DNA from: Mastigias papua
Lineage: Eukaryota > Cnidaria > Scyphozoa > Rhizostomeae > Mastigiidae
Assembly: GCA_964019165.1 (NCBI GenBank)
Contig: OZ025269.1
Span: 20,761,516 to 20,825,515, forward strand
DNA length: 64,000 nt
Direction: 5' to 3'
Below are positions 1-11,274 of the stretch, in pieces (the stretch's first letter is position 1; the number at the start of each line of letters is the position of its first letter). A model generated the notes under the pieces. The model had not been told where the DNA came from. It saw nothing but the letters and a program-made list of their open reading frames with translations, and did not search any database. The translations under genes and the position numbers were made by a program.

Positions 1-1557
1 ATTCCTAAAAAACTTTTAGTTATTTTTTAGCTAATCATTTCTTTTCTTCTAATACTTTCAATAACCTTCTGTGGCATTGCCATGAAATAATTTCAATTAA
101 TCTTACCAGCTCATACTCATCTTTATCTTCAAATTCGTCGTCATCATCTTTTTGATTTCTAATCAGCGAATAATTGCTACCCCAATAGCTCATTTTCGTT
201 TGCAGAATAATGTGAACTGTTCGGCTTAATGTTCTACTGCAAAATCATTGACGTTACTATGTTTTGCCAAACAAGTCTTACTTTGGTGAATATCCTGCAG
301 TGTTTCATTTAGTTCGCCAAATGCCTTGTGACACCCACAGATTACTATACAGGTGACGGAATTGCGGGGTATTTATGAAAGGATAAAGAGAGTGTATGCG
401 CCTATTTCACCAAATATTGAATCGTTCAATTATTTATCAGCCAATGTAATTCAGACAGAAGCGGGAAAAATATTAAACGAATAACATGCATACTAGAAGT
501 ATAGTTCAGTATAGTTGCTTTCAAGGTAGAGTTTCCGTATTTAGTCTAAAATGTAGTTTTATACTCAACCTCAATTTGTTCGAGTTTATTTCATTTATAA
601 CCACAGAAACTTGATATAAATTGATATGATTATGTATGAAAAGGTGCAGCATAACAGTACATTCTTTTTTTGAGGAGCATTGACAGTTGTTATTTCTTCC
701 CTTTGATTTTCGTGAATGAGTTGCCTTTGGCGAAACATCCAATGTTGACTTGTATATTATCTAATGTCTAAATTGCCTACACCCCAATAATAATTTAAGA
801 AGGAATTAAGAACAATTCAGCCTCAAAATTTCGCAAAAGTTAACAACAGCCAGCCTGAACCTTAATTTTAATGTTTCTTACATAGAAAAAGAGTGTAGTT
901 GTAATGTGATAACTTTCCCTCCTTTCCTGTGCTCTACTGATAACCATCAACAGAAACTGTTCTGATAAAGAATTATAGTCTTTTCACATTAAATAGATTT
1001 TGTTATGTAGTAAACTCATCAAACACTGTCATTAGGGGATGGATTCATACAACCCTCCCTTCTTTCTCTGTTCTTTCAGAGTAAGTTTAAAGTAAAATTT
1101 TCAATTATTTCAATGATGCTTGTATTAAATGCTTCAATTTGGATTCTCTCAATGTTATCACACAACCAGAGCTCTATAAAATAGAAGATCGAATCCTTTT
1201 GATGCATACAGTTTTAAACAATTTTTTTTCTATTATTGATAATTATTAATCTGTATTACCCTCAGCCAAGTTAAATTTATCTATAAATAATACTTAAATG
1301 TATTAGGATAAACAATTGTATGCGCCAGGAATGTTTAAATGCACGTTGTTTTTATAAGAAAGTAGTGTACAGTACCCGACTGCTCAAAAATTTAAGAATA
1401 TTCAGCACCTAATTTATGAGGTCTAGGAAAGTTGATATGTCATATACCTTTTACGATTCTACTATTCGTGCAAGATAGTCGTTGCTTTTTCTTAAGTTGT
1501 GTAGATTTCTTGTAGTAACATATGTAGTAAGTAGAGTGCTACATTTGTGTAGTTTCC

Positions 1558-1629
1558 GTCAGTCTGTCAGTCAATCTGTCAGTCTGTCTGTCAGTCAATC
1601 TGTCAATCTGTCTGTCAGTCTGTCTGTCC
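1558..1629. repeat. GTCA/GTCT simple repeat
   Basis: An imperfect tandem array of 4-bp GTCA/GTCT units, also read as a 12-bp higher unit. The open frame across it (repeated SVSQSVN-like residues) is a product of the repeat and not a protein. Confidence 0.8.
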
Positions 1630-1861
1630 GTGAAACACTGTACTGTTACGCAAACTGGGCTATTCTTGCTGAGAAAATCTTGAGAAAATCTTAGTGCTGC
1701 GCGAAAAAACTTTCTTCTAAAAAATCGTGTGTGAAAAACTCCTTCGGAATAAGGTATTTAGCGGAAAAGCCATCGTTTTTAGTAAACTGAAATGAAAATG
1801 AAATGAAAATGAAGTTGAATGGCAACAATGCATTCATATATTGCAATTGCTGTTTTTCTTT

Positions 1862-1867
1862 TTTATT
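1862..1867 (-). terminator. Polyadenylation signal of EF-hand gene
   Basis: TTTATT on the plus strand is AATAAA on the minus strand, about 36 bp past the stop codon of the EF-hand gene. The position suits a short 3' UTR. No transcript evidence is available. Confidence 0.5.
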
Positions 1868-1902
1868 CTAATGACACATTGATTAATCCTCCGTTTGCAA
1901 TC

Positions 1903-1961
1903 TCAGTTATCTCCTTTATCTTCTGCTCTCTCAATTTCCTTCTCATAGTATGCTTTGAAAT
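1903..1961 (-). CDS. EF-hand gene, terminal exon
   Basis: 59 bp after a TTTTCAG acceptor, coding FKAYYEKEIERAEDKGDN and a TGA stop at 1905-1903. The split codon gives Asp, completing the last EF-hand. Confidence 0.88.
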
Positions 1962-4900
1962 CTGAAAACAGAAGGTAAGGAAAGAGACAGGAATACATAT
2001 CATAAATAGTTGAAAGTAATTTTCTTTTGGAGGTAATTACACAAAACGTTTTTTGAATTCCGAACGTGAAAGAGAACTTTGAAAAATGGTTATAGTAAAT
2101 GAACGGAATGGAAATTAAAATATGAAAGGAAAATTGACAATGAACTAATATCATCGAATTGAGAGCAAGATTATAATATATTGACTGGCGTTTTGACAGA
2201 AGATAAAAATGAAGGGGTGTTTACCTATGAAGTCGATAAGTCCTTCATGTTTGGAATTTACGCTATTCAGCATGTCCCATGCTTCTTCAATGCCAATTGG
2301 CTCTCCGAGTTTTTCGAACAACTCTTTTAACTCTTTCGCTGTGATAAAACCATCTTTATCAGAATCAAAGACTTCAAATGCATCTTTGAGATTGTCTTCT
2401 TGGATTCCACGAAGAATTGTTCCTTTCATTAATGCGTGAAAATCTTCAAAGTCAACTTTGCCATCACCTTTCAAAAGGCCAAACTCTTAATTATGTTTGC
2501 TACGAATTATCAAGACTCTAACTTAGCTGAAGACGTATACATTTTAGTTTTTAGAAAAATGCTTTTAGAACAATTAATTTATGTATTTTTACACAGTAGA
2601 TAATCGCCATCCTTTAGGAGATCAATGTATAAGGAGATGCAGCCCCCGGTTTTGGAATATTTTATAGTCTCAATTATTTCCGCTTTCTTCCGATTTCATT
2701 TTATTCAAAGATTTCATTCCTGAATAGACCAAGTCGCATTCGAGATTGAAGTGTAGCGTTATTCGGGAAGCAGAATGAAAGTAAATAGGTAGACACCATA
2801 GATATAGCGAATGTTCCAATCAAGGTATAGTGGATCACAGTAAATCATATGGCCAATGCAATTGAATGACTTGCCATTCAAAGTCGCGGGTCGTGGGTTC
2901 GATTCCTGTTCGGGTCGGTCATTTTCTCACACTTTCATTTCATTTCTTTCCAAAGCCCTGTTGCCTAAGCTCATGGGGGGGGGGCTGGCAACTATAAGCA
3001 CGCTGAATGGCATCATTCTATTGACCATTTAGGCAAGTTCTATGGGGGAGGGGGCAGAAACAGTGCACCTCCATAATATGAAAACAGGATGCCTTGTGAT
3101 TCATAAGAAACCTTGACTACCACAATGCATTGCGTGAAACAACAGCAGTAACGTAAAATTGGATAGGTCTTTTGCAAATATTCCAGAAAGTTTTATCGAA
3201 TACGTATTAATTCATCGTCAATTTTGTAAAACTAAGTTAAATTCCAAGATATAATCATTATGAGCTCCTTTGTTTGAGGAAATCATGGTTTTTAATTTTA
3301 TCAAGAAAGAGACTATTTACAGGACTGAATGGAAAGGTGACATTAATGACATTGCATATCCCTAAGAAAGATAGCCTCGTATCAGATTTCAGAGCATCTT
3401 ATTCACAAACGAGGCTATAGAACAAAGAATTAAAACGGCTCACCACTGACAAATAAAATATTTATTTTTACAATACCATTTTTGTCGGCAATTTCGTGCA
3501 TTTCACGTATATCCTCCTCTGAGTAGTCTTTTCCCAGTGATTGTAACACAGCAGTTAATTCCTCTATTGATATATTGCCACTTCCATCGATATCAAACAG
3601 GGTGAAAAGCTCTTCCAAATCTGTATCAAATACACATTAATACTTGACTGTTTGCAAATGTTTCCCCGGTATTTACGTTACACCAAAATTTACGTAATAG
3701 GAATGAATAGGATTGTTTATATCGCATTGGTGCAGTCAATAAATTTTTTGGAATTACCTCTGATTTTTTCAATTCTTGCGGTATACGCTTTTCTTTAATA
3801 TGATACCTGGCTCAAGGCCTAGTACTAAAAGTTTCTTAACTTCTGGCCACACCTTAGTTCTAAAAGTTTCTTAAAAGTTTCTTAGTTTACTGAGCAGGTT
3901 GTGGTGGAGAAAAACAAAACGTAACAAGAATTGTGTTATATAGTGCCCCATAAGGCTCATTGGCTTTTAAGCACAGAAAACATATTGTAGTGGGCACTTT
4001 TAAATCCGTTGTGAAAAAGTGAGTTTCCGAAACTATGAAAGATGGCTGAGAATTTTCTAAATTTTCTTAACTCCTTTCTTGTAGTTCTAAAAGTTTCTTA
4101 AATTTAGGCTGTCATATCTCCATCCAGAATAGAAGGGGGGTGGCAATAAATGGGAGGTTGGAAATGAGCGGGGGGGGTGGAAAATTTCAACGTTGAATGT
4201 CTATGGGGTGGGCTGTTATAGATGCAAATGGAGAGAAGAACAACATGTGCATTGGATAATAAACCTCCGCGTTTTGAAAAATACCTTATTACTTTTTCTT
4301 GCATATTTTCTATCGATACTAAAATTGTGTCCATCGTCTTCGTTCATTATTTCATCATCATCGGCGCGACTTTCAGCTGCGTTTTCTGTGCCTCTAAGAA
4401 CAAGTACCCATTCCTTCATTTTATCAAACAACAAACTGTGACCATAAGTTACTTTAGCCGGACATTTCTGGGTCTGGTTGGGGAAATGTCCTCATGGCTC
4501 ATAATTAATAAACGGGGTGGGGTTGCAATAAGAATATCCTATTATGCATTTTTTAAAAACTACATAATCAGGGGGGGACGTCTATTTCGGACTGGAGAGT
4601 AGCACTAAGTTCTTATAAACTGGTTTCTTATAAAAAGCATGAACCACGCGTAGTCACGGGCATAGCTTCCTATGACTTGCATTTGACTAATGGAAGACAG
4701 TTGTGAGTATTGTATCTGAATTAGACGACGAAGATTGTGGTTGGGGGGACAATGTATACAGAGGTGTCATTTTACTGTAAGCCCCTACATGTTCTTTAAA
4801 ATATTCTTAATTTCGCATCAAACATTTCTCACGAAGAAGATGTTCTTTTGATGATACAGCATGTATTTCGATTTTTCAAGATGTGATAAAACATGGCAAG

Positions 4901-6090
4901 TGATTATTCTAAAAAGTAACCTTATTTGATAATAACCATTAGTAATTAGACTAATAGTTTTATTATTTAGACTACTTAGTTTTTGTTTCTTACCTTGTAG
5001 ATCTTTCCCTTCTAACTTGGATACTTCATCAACTTCCACAATGATCGGCTAAGAATAAATTTCTGTTAGTTTTAAGTCAAAGCACAAATTTTGACTAGGC
5101 TGGAGAATCGAATGAATATAATATCTAAAAACTATTCACTTGCAGTCCAGATGTTCTTATTTCATTGGAATAAATTTCTGATTCAAACTCTAAAATCAAT
5201 AAAACCTACTTTAAATTTGATGCTGGCGTCAAAAATGCAATATAGTGAATGTTTGTCCAATGTCCCATAAAGTTTCGTACAATTCCTTATGATGGAAGAT
5301 GTCCCTTGGTCTTCCATGTTTTTGCTTAAAGAATTTGCAAGACTTTGAGCGGTGGAAGACTAAGGGAGTACACAGAATACGACAGATCGAACTTTTTGAA
5401 GTTCGGAAATCAATTGCAAAGAGTTTGAAAAGAGTTGTAGTTGAATCTTTTCCTAGTGGGTAGTGTCACCTTGCTCTGATTTCTTCTCATCGCTGTACAC
5501 TATTACGTAATCTTTTCTCTGACATAGCTCTCTTTTTCATGAGTCTTTCTGGAACATAGAACTGACATATTGTTAGTTGCTCAATTTTTCTTTGTTCCAA
5601 AATGTTTATCAATGCTAGAGCCTCCTTCCTATTAGTAATAATTGTTTGCAGATTTACATGTGAACAGCTAGAAATGAATATTCATACAAGATACAAAAAT
5701 CGTCCTTTTGTGTTGGATGATGTAATGCTGATATATCAAAGAAATACATCATTCTAATTTTTATGATTTGTACTGAGTTCCCGATACTTCAAAGGCCAAT
5801 CATTTTTAAACTAGTGTTTTGGGCGTTCGTGATTAAATTCTTGCTGTTCTCGACGAACTACAAAAGGACAGTTAAGTATGACTAAGGAAAAAGACCAGTG
5901 ATTGATAAAGAAATGCTCAACACTAGTTTATTCGATAGACTGTTAGGCCATCCTCATCTGGCTAGTCGCCTTGATTAGTGAATATATGCTTTAAGTTTTT
6001 GATATATTTACTTACCAATGCACCTTGTGTAAGGATGCTCTGTTTGGAGATCAAATCTGGTTTTTTCTCTTCCATAGCCGTTGATATCAT
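1903..6090 (-). CDS. Calmodulin-like EF-hand calcium-binding protein, five exons
   Basis: Predicted cytosolic calcium sensor of the calmodulin/troponin C superfamily. Coding exons in order: 6090-6016, 5048-4994, 3620-3477, 2467-2225, 1961-1903. All junctions have GT-AG ends and compatible phases (0, 1, 1, 1), giving 191 aa. Residues 1-45 are a non-EF-hand N-terminal extension. Loop 1 (53-64, DIDGSGNISIEE), loop 2 (89-100, DKNGDGKVDFED) and loop 3 (126-137, DSDKDGFITAKE) are canonical, with acidic residues at positions 1, 3 and 12. Loop 4 (162-173, NSKHEGLIDFID) lacks Asp at position 1 and has Asp at position 12, so it probably binds calcium weakly or not at all. The tail is charged (KEIERAEDKGDN). 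The family is certain; the orthologue is not, since length and extension differ from true calmodulin (149 aa). The start could be Met1 or Met6. AG precedes Met1, so an upstream 5' UTR exon is possible. Confidence 0.9.
2225..2467 (-). CDS. EF-hand gene, exon 4 (EF-hands 2-4)
   Basis: 243 bp holding most of loop 2, all of loop 3 and the degenerate loop 4. It is bounded by AAG acceptor and GTAAAC donor and has the best-conserved stretch of the gene. Confidence 0.93.
2870..2950 (+). mobile_element. Degenerate tRNA-derived SINE fragment
   Basis: The sequence has a B-box-like T arm (GGGTTCGATTCC) followed by TCGGGTCGGTCATTTTCTC and ACACTTTCATTT. The same tail follows the tRNA-like unit at 28190-28262 on the other strand, which marks both as one dispersed family. 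The D arm is not recognisable, so this copy is decayed or truncated. It lies in intron 3 of the EF-hand gene. Confidence 0.6.
3477..3620 (-). CDS. EF-hand gene, exon 3 (EF-hand 1, start of EF-hand 2)
   Basis: 144 bp coding from LEELFTLFD through the first residues of loop 2 (ADKN). The donor reads GTATTG, weaker than the others, but joining here to exon 4 exactly rebuilds the canonical loop DKNGDGKVDFED. Confidence 0.9.
3795..4628. mobile_element. MITE-like element, longer copy (TTATAAG family)
   Basis: It shares about 300 bp with the element at 11479-11795, including CCTGGCTCAAGGCC at the left, AAAAGTTTCTTAA motifs and TAGTGGGCACTTTTA. The right end (CTTATAAACTGGTTTCTTAT) matches the right end of the second copy. 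Between about 4110 and 4595 there are roughly 480 bp absent from the second copy: G-rich runs and a decayed minus-strand open stretch. This may be a less deleted version of the transposon or may contain a nested insertion. It lies in an intron of the EF-hand gene. Superfamily not determined. Confidence 0.6.
4994..5048 (-). CDS. EF-hand gene, exon 2
   Basis: 55 bp (18 codons plus one base) between a TTCTTAG acceptor and a GTAAG donor. It codes the lysine/glutamate-rich linker ending KLEGKDLQ ahead of the first EF-hand. Confidence 0.8.
6016..6090 (-). CDS. EF-hand gene, coding exon 1
   Basis: Codes 25 residues beginning MISTAMEEKK. The donor is a strong GTAAGT right after codon 25 (phase 0). 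The AG just before the ATG may be an acceptor, which would place a non-coding exon upstream. Confidence 0.75.
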
Positions 6091-8180
6091 CTAAGAAATA
6101 CGACTACACATACTTGCACACAGCATTTTTCAACTTTTGCTGGTTCATAACAGCACATCTTCAAATAATTTTCGTTTATGTACACCATACATAATGCATA
6201 TGCATTTCCCAGTTAATATATCATTGTTTACCTGTTTATGTTTCTGTTTTTGTCCTAAGATAATGACCCATTACTGGTGAATGCAACTGAAATGTCACAT
6301 CATTGTATAACTATGCAGGTGCCGGTATACCCGTGTTTGTAAGCAAATGGTCTCCAACAAAGCTGGCACTAATTCACTGTGGTCAACCAGAATGCATAAT
6401 TGAGTCCTGAAAGTGTTAATTAAGGAAGATAAATAATCTCTTTCTTCTAAACATTTCAATTATTAACTTCACTCTTGAAGTATACGCTTTAAACCTAGAT
6501 TTAATTCTTTATTTGATTCACAACTCAGTTCCAAAACCATATTTGTGATTTAGCAGGGAAAGAAGATTATTAATATTCTTCAGATTTCCAATCAGTTACT
6601 TCTTGAAATATTGAGCTTACATCACTCGTCAGTTGAAAGTTCCACCATCATTATCCTAAATTTATCTATGACACAGCTTCAATGAATCATCTTAAATGTA
6701 TCCCAGAATCAAATTTGACAACCTATAAATGTAAGAATCATAATTTCCTACCTCAAAAGCAAATGGATATTTAATTAACACTGCCTATAGTTGGGCTATA
6801 CAAAATCAGTTCATCTGATTGTCAGACCAATAAATAAGATGCTTGATCGCGTTGTTGTTGTTGCATTAGGAAGTTATAAAATAAAATAATTCTGATGAAT
6901 TTCTTCAATATATTGTCTTAAAATATGTATTTGATAAACAAAAATGATGTTATTTCTGCATCTAAGTACTTGCTCAAAACATTTTAAAGTTTAATGGAAG
7001 TTCAATGTAAACATTACTGCGATCCTAAGCGTGCTATTGTCTCAGTAAGGGCTCCAAATGCAACATTTTCTCTGTTAGCAAGCACGTAAAGTTCGTCTTG
7101 GTAAGCATGCTAAAGGTAACATTGCCTCGGCAAGCGTGCTAAGCTCCACATTGTCTTTGTAAGCGGTAACAATTTATTGTGTGATAACATTCCAGGTTTC
7201 AATTGCTGATGGCGTTTAGATTCTATTGCAGAATATATCAAATTAGAACAGGTGCATTCGAATTCATCCTTTTTATTCAATGTCTACCTTACAGAAATGG
7301 AAAGTTGATATGAATGAAATAAAACTTTGAGAAATAATTGCACAAGTTAGCGCTATGAAGGGCAGAATTTCTTATCGTTGCTTTTCATCTGCTGCTTGGA
7401 TTCGATTGAAACTTTTATTTTGATTTGATCGATAATTGATTGAATTGAATTGATTAGAATACAATAGGGTCATGAAAGACTCTTTTGATTGGAAATGCAG
7501 ATGGTGATGATGGAGAATTTCCACCTTTGTAATGAATAGCAAAATGAATGCTGTGTAGAACTGATTAGTAATATCGACAGTATAATCCAATCCAATACTG
7601 AACAGATGTCTTCATATGCATTGCTATGTTTTTCTTATCAATTTGCGTCAATTCTCATTGTCCTTTTCAAAATTCCAATTCACATGGCAATAGTATTCCT
7701 AAATCTCAACTTTATATCGTCAGGCTGGCATCAAACCTTCCCACAATTCCGTTTATCATTGGCGAGCAGGGGGTTGGACCTAACTTACTTTTGCGAGTAT
7801 AATTTTGGATCAATATCAGTTTGTTGTTTGGAGTGACTAAACTTCTTACAATATACCTATGGTTGTAAAAGCTGTAACAAATGTCTATGATTATTTGTTG
7901 AACACTTCCTTACCTCTGCTGACAACCTCATGCACAAACATATATTATTTTCTGATGAGCGCCTTCTCAGCAAACAAACTCTTCGTTGCAATTTTTTCTG
8001 ATTTGATTTCTCGCATTAGAAACCTTTCAGATATTTGTACATTTTACTTTGTGACTCAACATTTTCAAGTGTTGACCTACCACTCATTTGAATCGAAAAA
8101 TTGGTTTAGTTATACTTTAATAAATAGTTTAGGTGGAAATCGCAGCTTTTATATAAATTTGAGTACAACAGCGAGGACAA
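6091..8180. other. Upstream of EF-hand gene, no gene seen
   Basis: AT-rich sequence without recognisable exons. At about 7024-7170 there is an imperfect direct repeat built on GTAAGC(A/G)TGCTA motifs. The promoter of the EF-hand gene should lie here, but no TATA or initiator element stands out. Confidence 0.4.
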
Positions 8181-8502
8181 AAAGAGTCCACATAATTGTC
8201 GAAATAAAGCAATATTGGCGACTGATCCAGTGTGATAAGAAAGACTATGCCACGATATGGTTGACACAGACTAATAAGGTGCGACCTATACTTAAATGTT
8301 TCGACTCATCATTGAGTCATCTTTAGCATTATGACATATATCTATCCTCATGCTGAAGATGACTCAATGATGAGTCGAAATATTTAAGTATAGGTTGCAC
8401 CTTATTAGTCTGTGTCAACCATATCGTGGCATAGTCTTTCTTATCACACTGGATCAGTCGCCAATATTGCTGAAATTATTTCGACAATTATTTGGATTCT
8501 TT
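8181..8502. repeat. Large near-perfect inverted repeat (two Penelope-like 3' ends?)
   Basis: Left arm 8181-8329 and right arm 8350-8502 are reverse complements with few mismatches, around a spacer of about 20 bp. The arms contain GACTCAATGATGAGTCGAAA. A similar motif (GACTCATGATTAAGTCGAAA) occurs near 56155-56170, downstream of a Penelope-like endonuclease remnant. The inference is two 3' ends of a Penelope-like or similar retroelement in head-to-head arrangement. A foldback MITE is the alternative. The open frame covering the left arm is not a gene. Confidence 0.75.
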
Positions 8503-8565
8503 ATGGCGTTGTTCTTGTACTCCAACTTTCATAAATCTACTTGACTAATTAATTAACTGTTCAAC

Positions 8566-8568
8566 TAT

Positions 8569-8631
<63 letters not shown>
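8566..8631. repeat. (CTAA)n microsatellite
   Basis: About 15 perfect 4-bp units. Confidence 0.95.
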
Positions 8632-8633
<2 letters not shown>

Positions 8634-11274
8634 AAATCAAATAAATACCTATCTACATAAAGTGCTGAAATGATTTCTACCTATATTTTATTCCAAAGTT
8701 CATTTAAATTCTTCTTCATATTGAAAGACATTTGGTTACTATCATCTGCTTTTGTATTTACTACATTGTGTTGAAGATTTAACCACTACATATATTCCGT
8801 TCATCTCGATTTTTGTTATTGTCGCTACTGCTTCCTTCATATTTCTATCCGAGCTGTATTCCGTTTATTATTCCTTACCATAAACATTTTCTTGATTCAT
8901 CAATTCACACGAATTCCATGGAATCTCTATAAAGATGTTCATCTGAAAGTGAAGAACCCCCGATAAAAACACCATAAAACTGGCGGCAAATTGTTCTTAA
9001 ATTATTCAACAGTTGTTAGACATCAATTGTTCGATATTTTAATCGCATTTCTATTTAAATAACGATGCATTTGGTGGATAGAGATTATTTTCCAAGATCT
9101 GTTAGATATGTTATGATGGGCTTGATAAGCCCTTCATTTCTGCTGCCACATTTTTTCGTATCTCTGTTAATCTCGTTCTTGCTTTGAATCTCGTTTACTT
9201 AGGGTATTTAGAATGAGAACAAATCCCAAAATCCTGGCATCTTATTATTATACCTTGCTACTAATAATAAATCTAGGCTCGATATCGATCATCTTCCCAG
9301 TTTACTGCAAAGATTTGGATGCAAAATCACAGACTATTGCAAATGCTCTGGCATTGATTCAGGGCATTAATCGAGGGCATTGATATGTTTGCTTAATAAC
9401 ACTATGTTTAAGGAGTTAGATAACATGTCATTGACTAGCTGGGTGGGCAATTGGCTGAATCCTCGTGCAAATCAAAGCTGAAAGTTCATCTCAGAATGAT
9501 GAAATCCAGTTAATACATTAGAGGAATGATGTTTTAATGCATGAATGTTTGCGACGTGATTGATTGAGCCATTTTGGGTATTTGTATTAATAGTGAATTG
9601 TGTAAGCATAAATAAACGAAGCTTTCTGTCGTCTCGTTTTTTATCTTTGATATTAATCAAGAGGAACATACCTACATACATTAAGAATAAAGAAAGCTTA
9701 TATAAACGAGAAATCAATAGATAACCCTAATAGTTTCACACGGCCAAACAGTGAATTCACCACTTGAATTTCAATACATTTTAACTGCAAATATAATTCA
9801 TAAGTTCATTCAAAGAGGCAATGCCTCCATTAAAAAATGAAGCCTATTAGGGTACCTTGTCTTTATATTTCAGGTAGTATTGACTGCAACACATTCCTGA
9901 ATAGCAACAGATGAATTGACAAAGATCATAAAATTTTGGATTCAAGTCCCCTGTGATTCCGTTATTTCTCACTAAACGTTGACCAAAAGAACAGGTCACA
10001 CCATTTGAAAACAATTTCATAGGTTAATGATTATGACTGGATTCTCACATTTAGAACTCGTTCTTTCGTACAGGTCTCATCATAGTTCACTCAAAACAAG
10101 CCCGCCTCCATCTGCAATTTACTTTCCGTACCAATTTGTGTATACATGAAATATGATGAGTTGTGCCTGATAAAATCATAAAGCAAGTCTATGATTACAA
10201 CTTTAGTTTTTAAATTCTATTTGGACTTCTTAACTTACTCGAAGTTAAGTTGTTTTATTAGGTTTTTAGTAAATACTAAATTCTCGAAGAAGTTTCGTGG
10301 TTCATTTTTCTGATGTCGATTGATGTGTGATGTGATACACGGTCTTATAAATAAGTTGTGCTAGAGTGCTCAACAAGTTAAGAAAGATCAACCCTGGTTT
10401 GTTGAGATCTTAGAGAATAGATAAGTTCATATATTTTTGTCATTACAATTTTCACGTGAACTCATCATCTTTTTTATTTAATTTGTATATATTTCTTGTG
10501 TTAATTTATGTATTCTAGTCTTATTGTGTTAGTGCATGCCTGTTGCTGTAGCACTATAGTGGTGCTACACAAACTTTGTTGATAAGAATATTAAGAGAAT
10601 TTTTGACGTTATGAAGAAACTGAGGATGATTTAAAACGAGGCCTAGAGATTTTTCTTATAAAAATTGTGCAATTCAAAGAATTCACTCAGTGGAGCTACA
10701 TAACTTGTACAAAATTGTGATGTTTCATAGCTCAATACAACAAATTTTGATTTTTTTTGTCTTACACCTCTAGCAACTATGGCAATTTCAAGCAAAAGGA
10801 AGTCCTAAGCAATGGATCATTAGTAACTTGTAAGGAATCTTCTCAAATATTTGATGGAATTTTCGTTCCCCTCTCAGATTTACTTAAACTGTTTTGTCCA
10901 CACTCCAGTATTTCAAAAGAAACTCCATCCTCTTTCTTCTAAAATGCTCTTAATTTTTCATCCCCCTTCCCTCTGAGTGTGCAGAATTTTGGCTCCCCTC
11001 ATAGATGTCTTTCACCCCCTTCCCCTGGATGAATTAACGACCGGTGCCGAATCCTGGACTATACTAGACTACCCCAAAATTCGGCGTGTAAAGTTGATAT
11101 AATAGAAGTATGTGTTTAGCCCTATTTTCATCCCACCGTAAATCCAGTCATTTCTGACAAGACATCCTTACTTAGGCTTTTGCATTTGGGGATTGCATTT
11201 TTTAAAACTACGGCATTTGTTCATTAGCTATTAACTTTGATTGGCATCTAAGTTTTCCCTCTATTTTAAATCTT
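8632..11274. other. Intergenic, no gene seen
   Basis: AT-rich with only short open frames that lack family resemblance. No tRNA, clear repeat or exon with matching splice signals was found by eye. C/T-rich stretches at 10870-11035 resemble dispersed-repeat debris but were not identified. Confidence 0.4.

Larger units (their letters stand above)
1..1902. other. 3' flank of EF-hand gene, no gene seen
   Basis: This AT-rich stretch has no convincing exon on either strand. The open frames are short, lack family resemblance and have no matching splice sites. It holds one GTCA/GTCT simple repeat (listed separately) and a short direct repeat of an AAATGAAAATG motif near 1787-1812. Confidence 0.5.

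Noticed and set aside
7859..8326. 155-codon plus-strand frame
   Set aside because: Its second half is the left arm of the large inverted repeat, and its first half has no domain or splice support.
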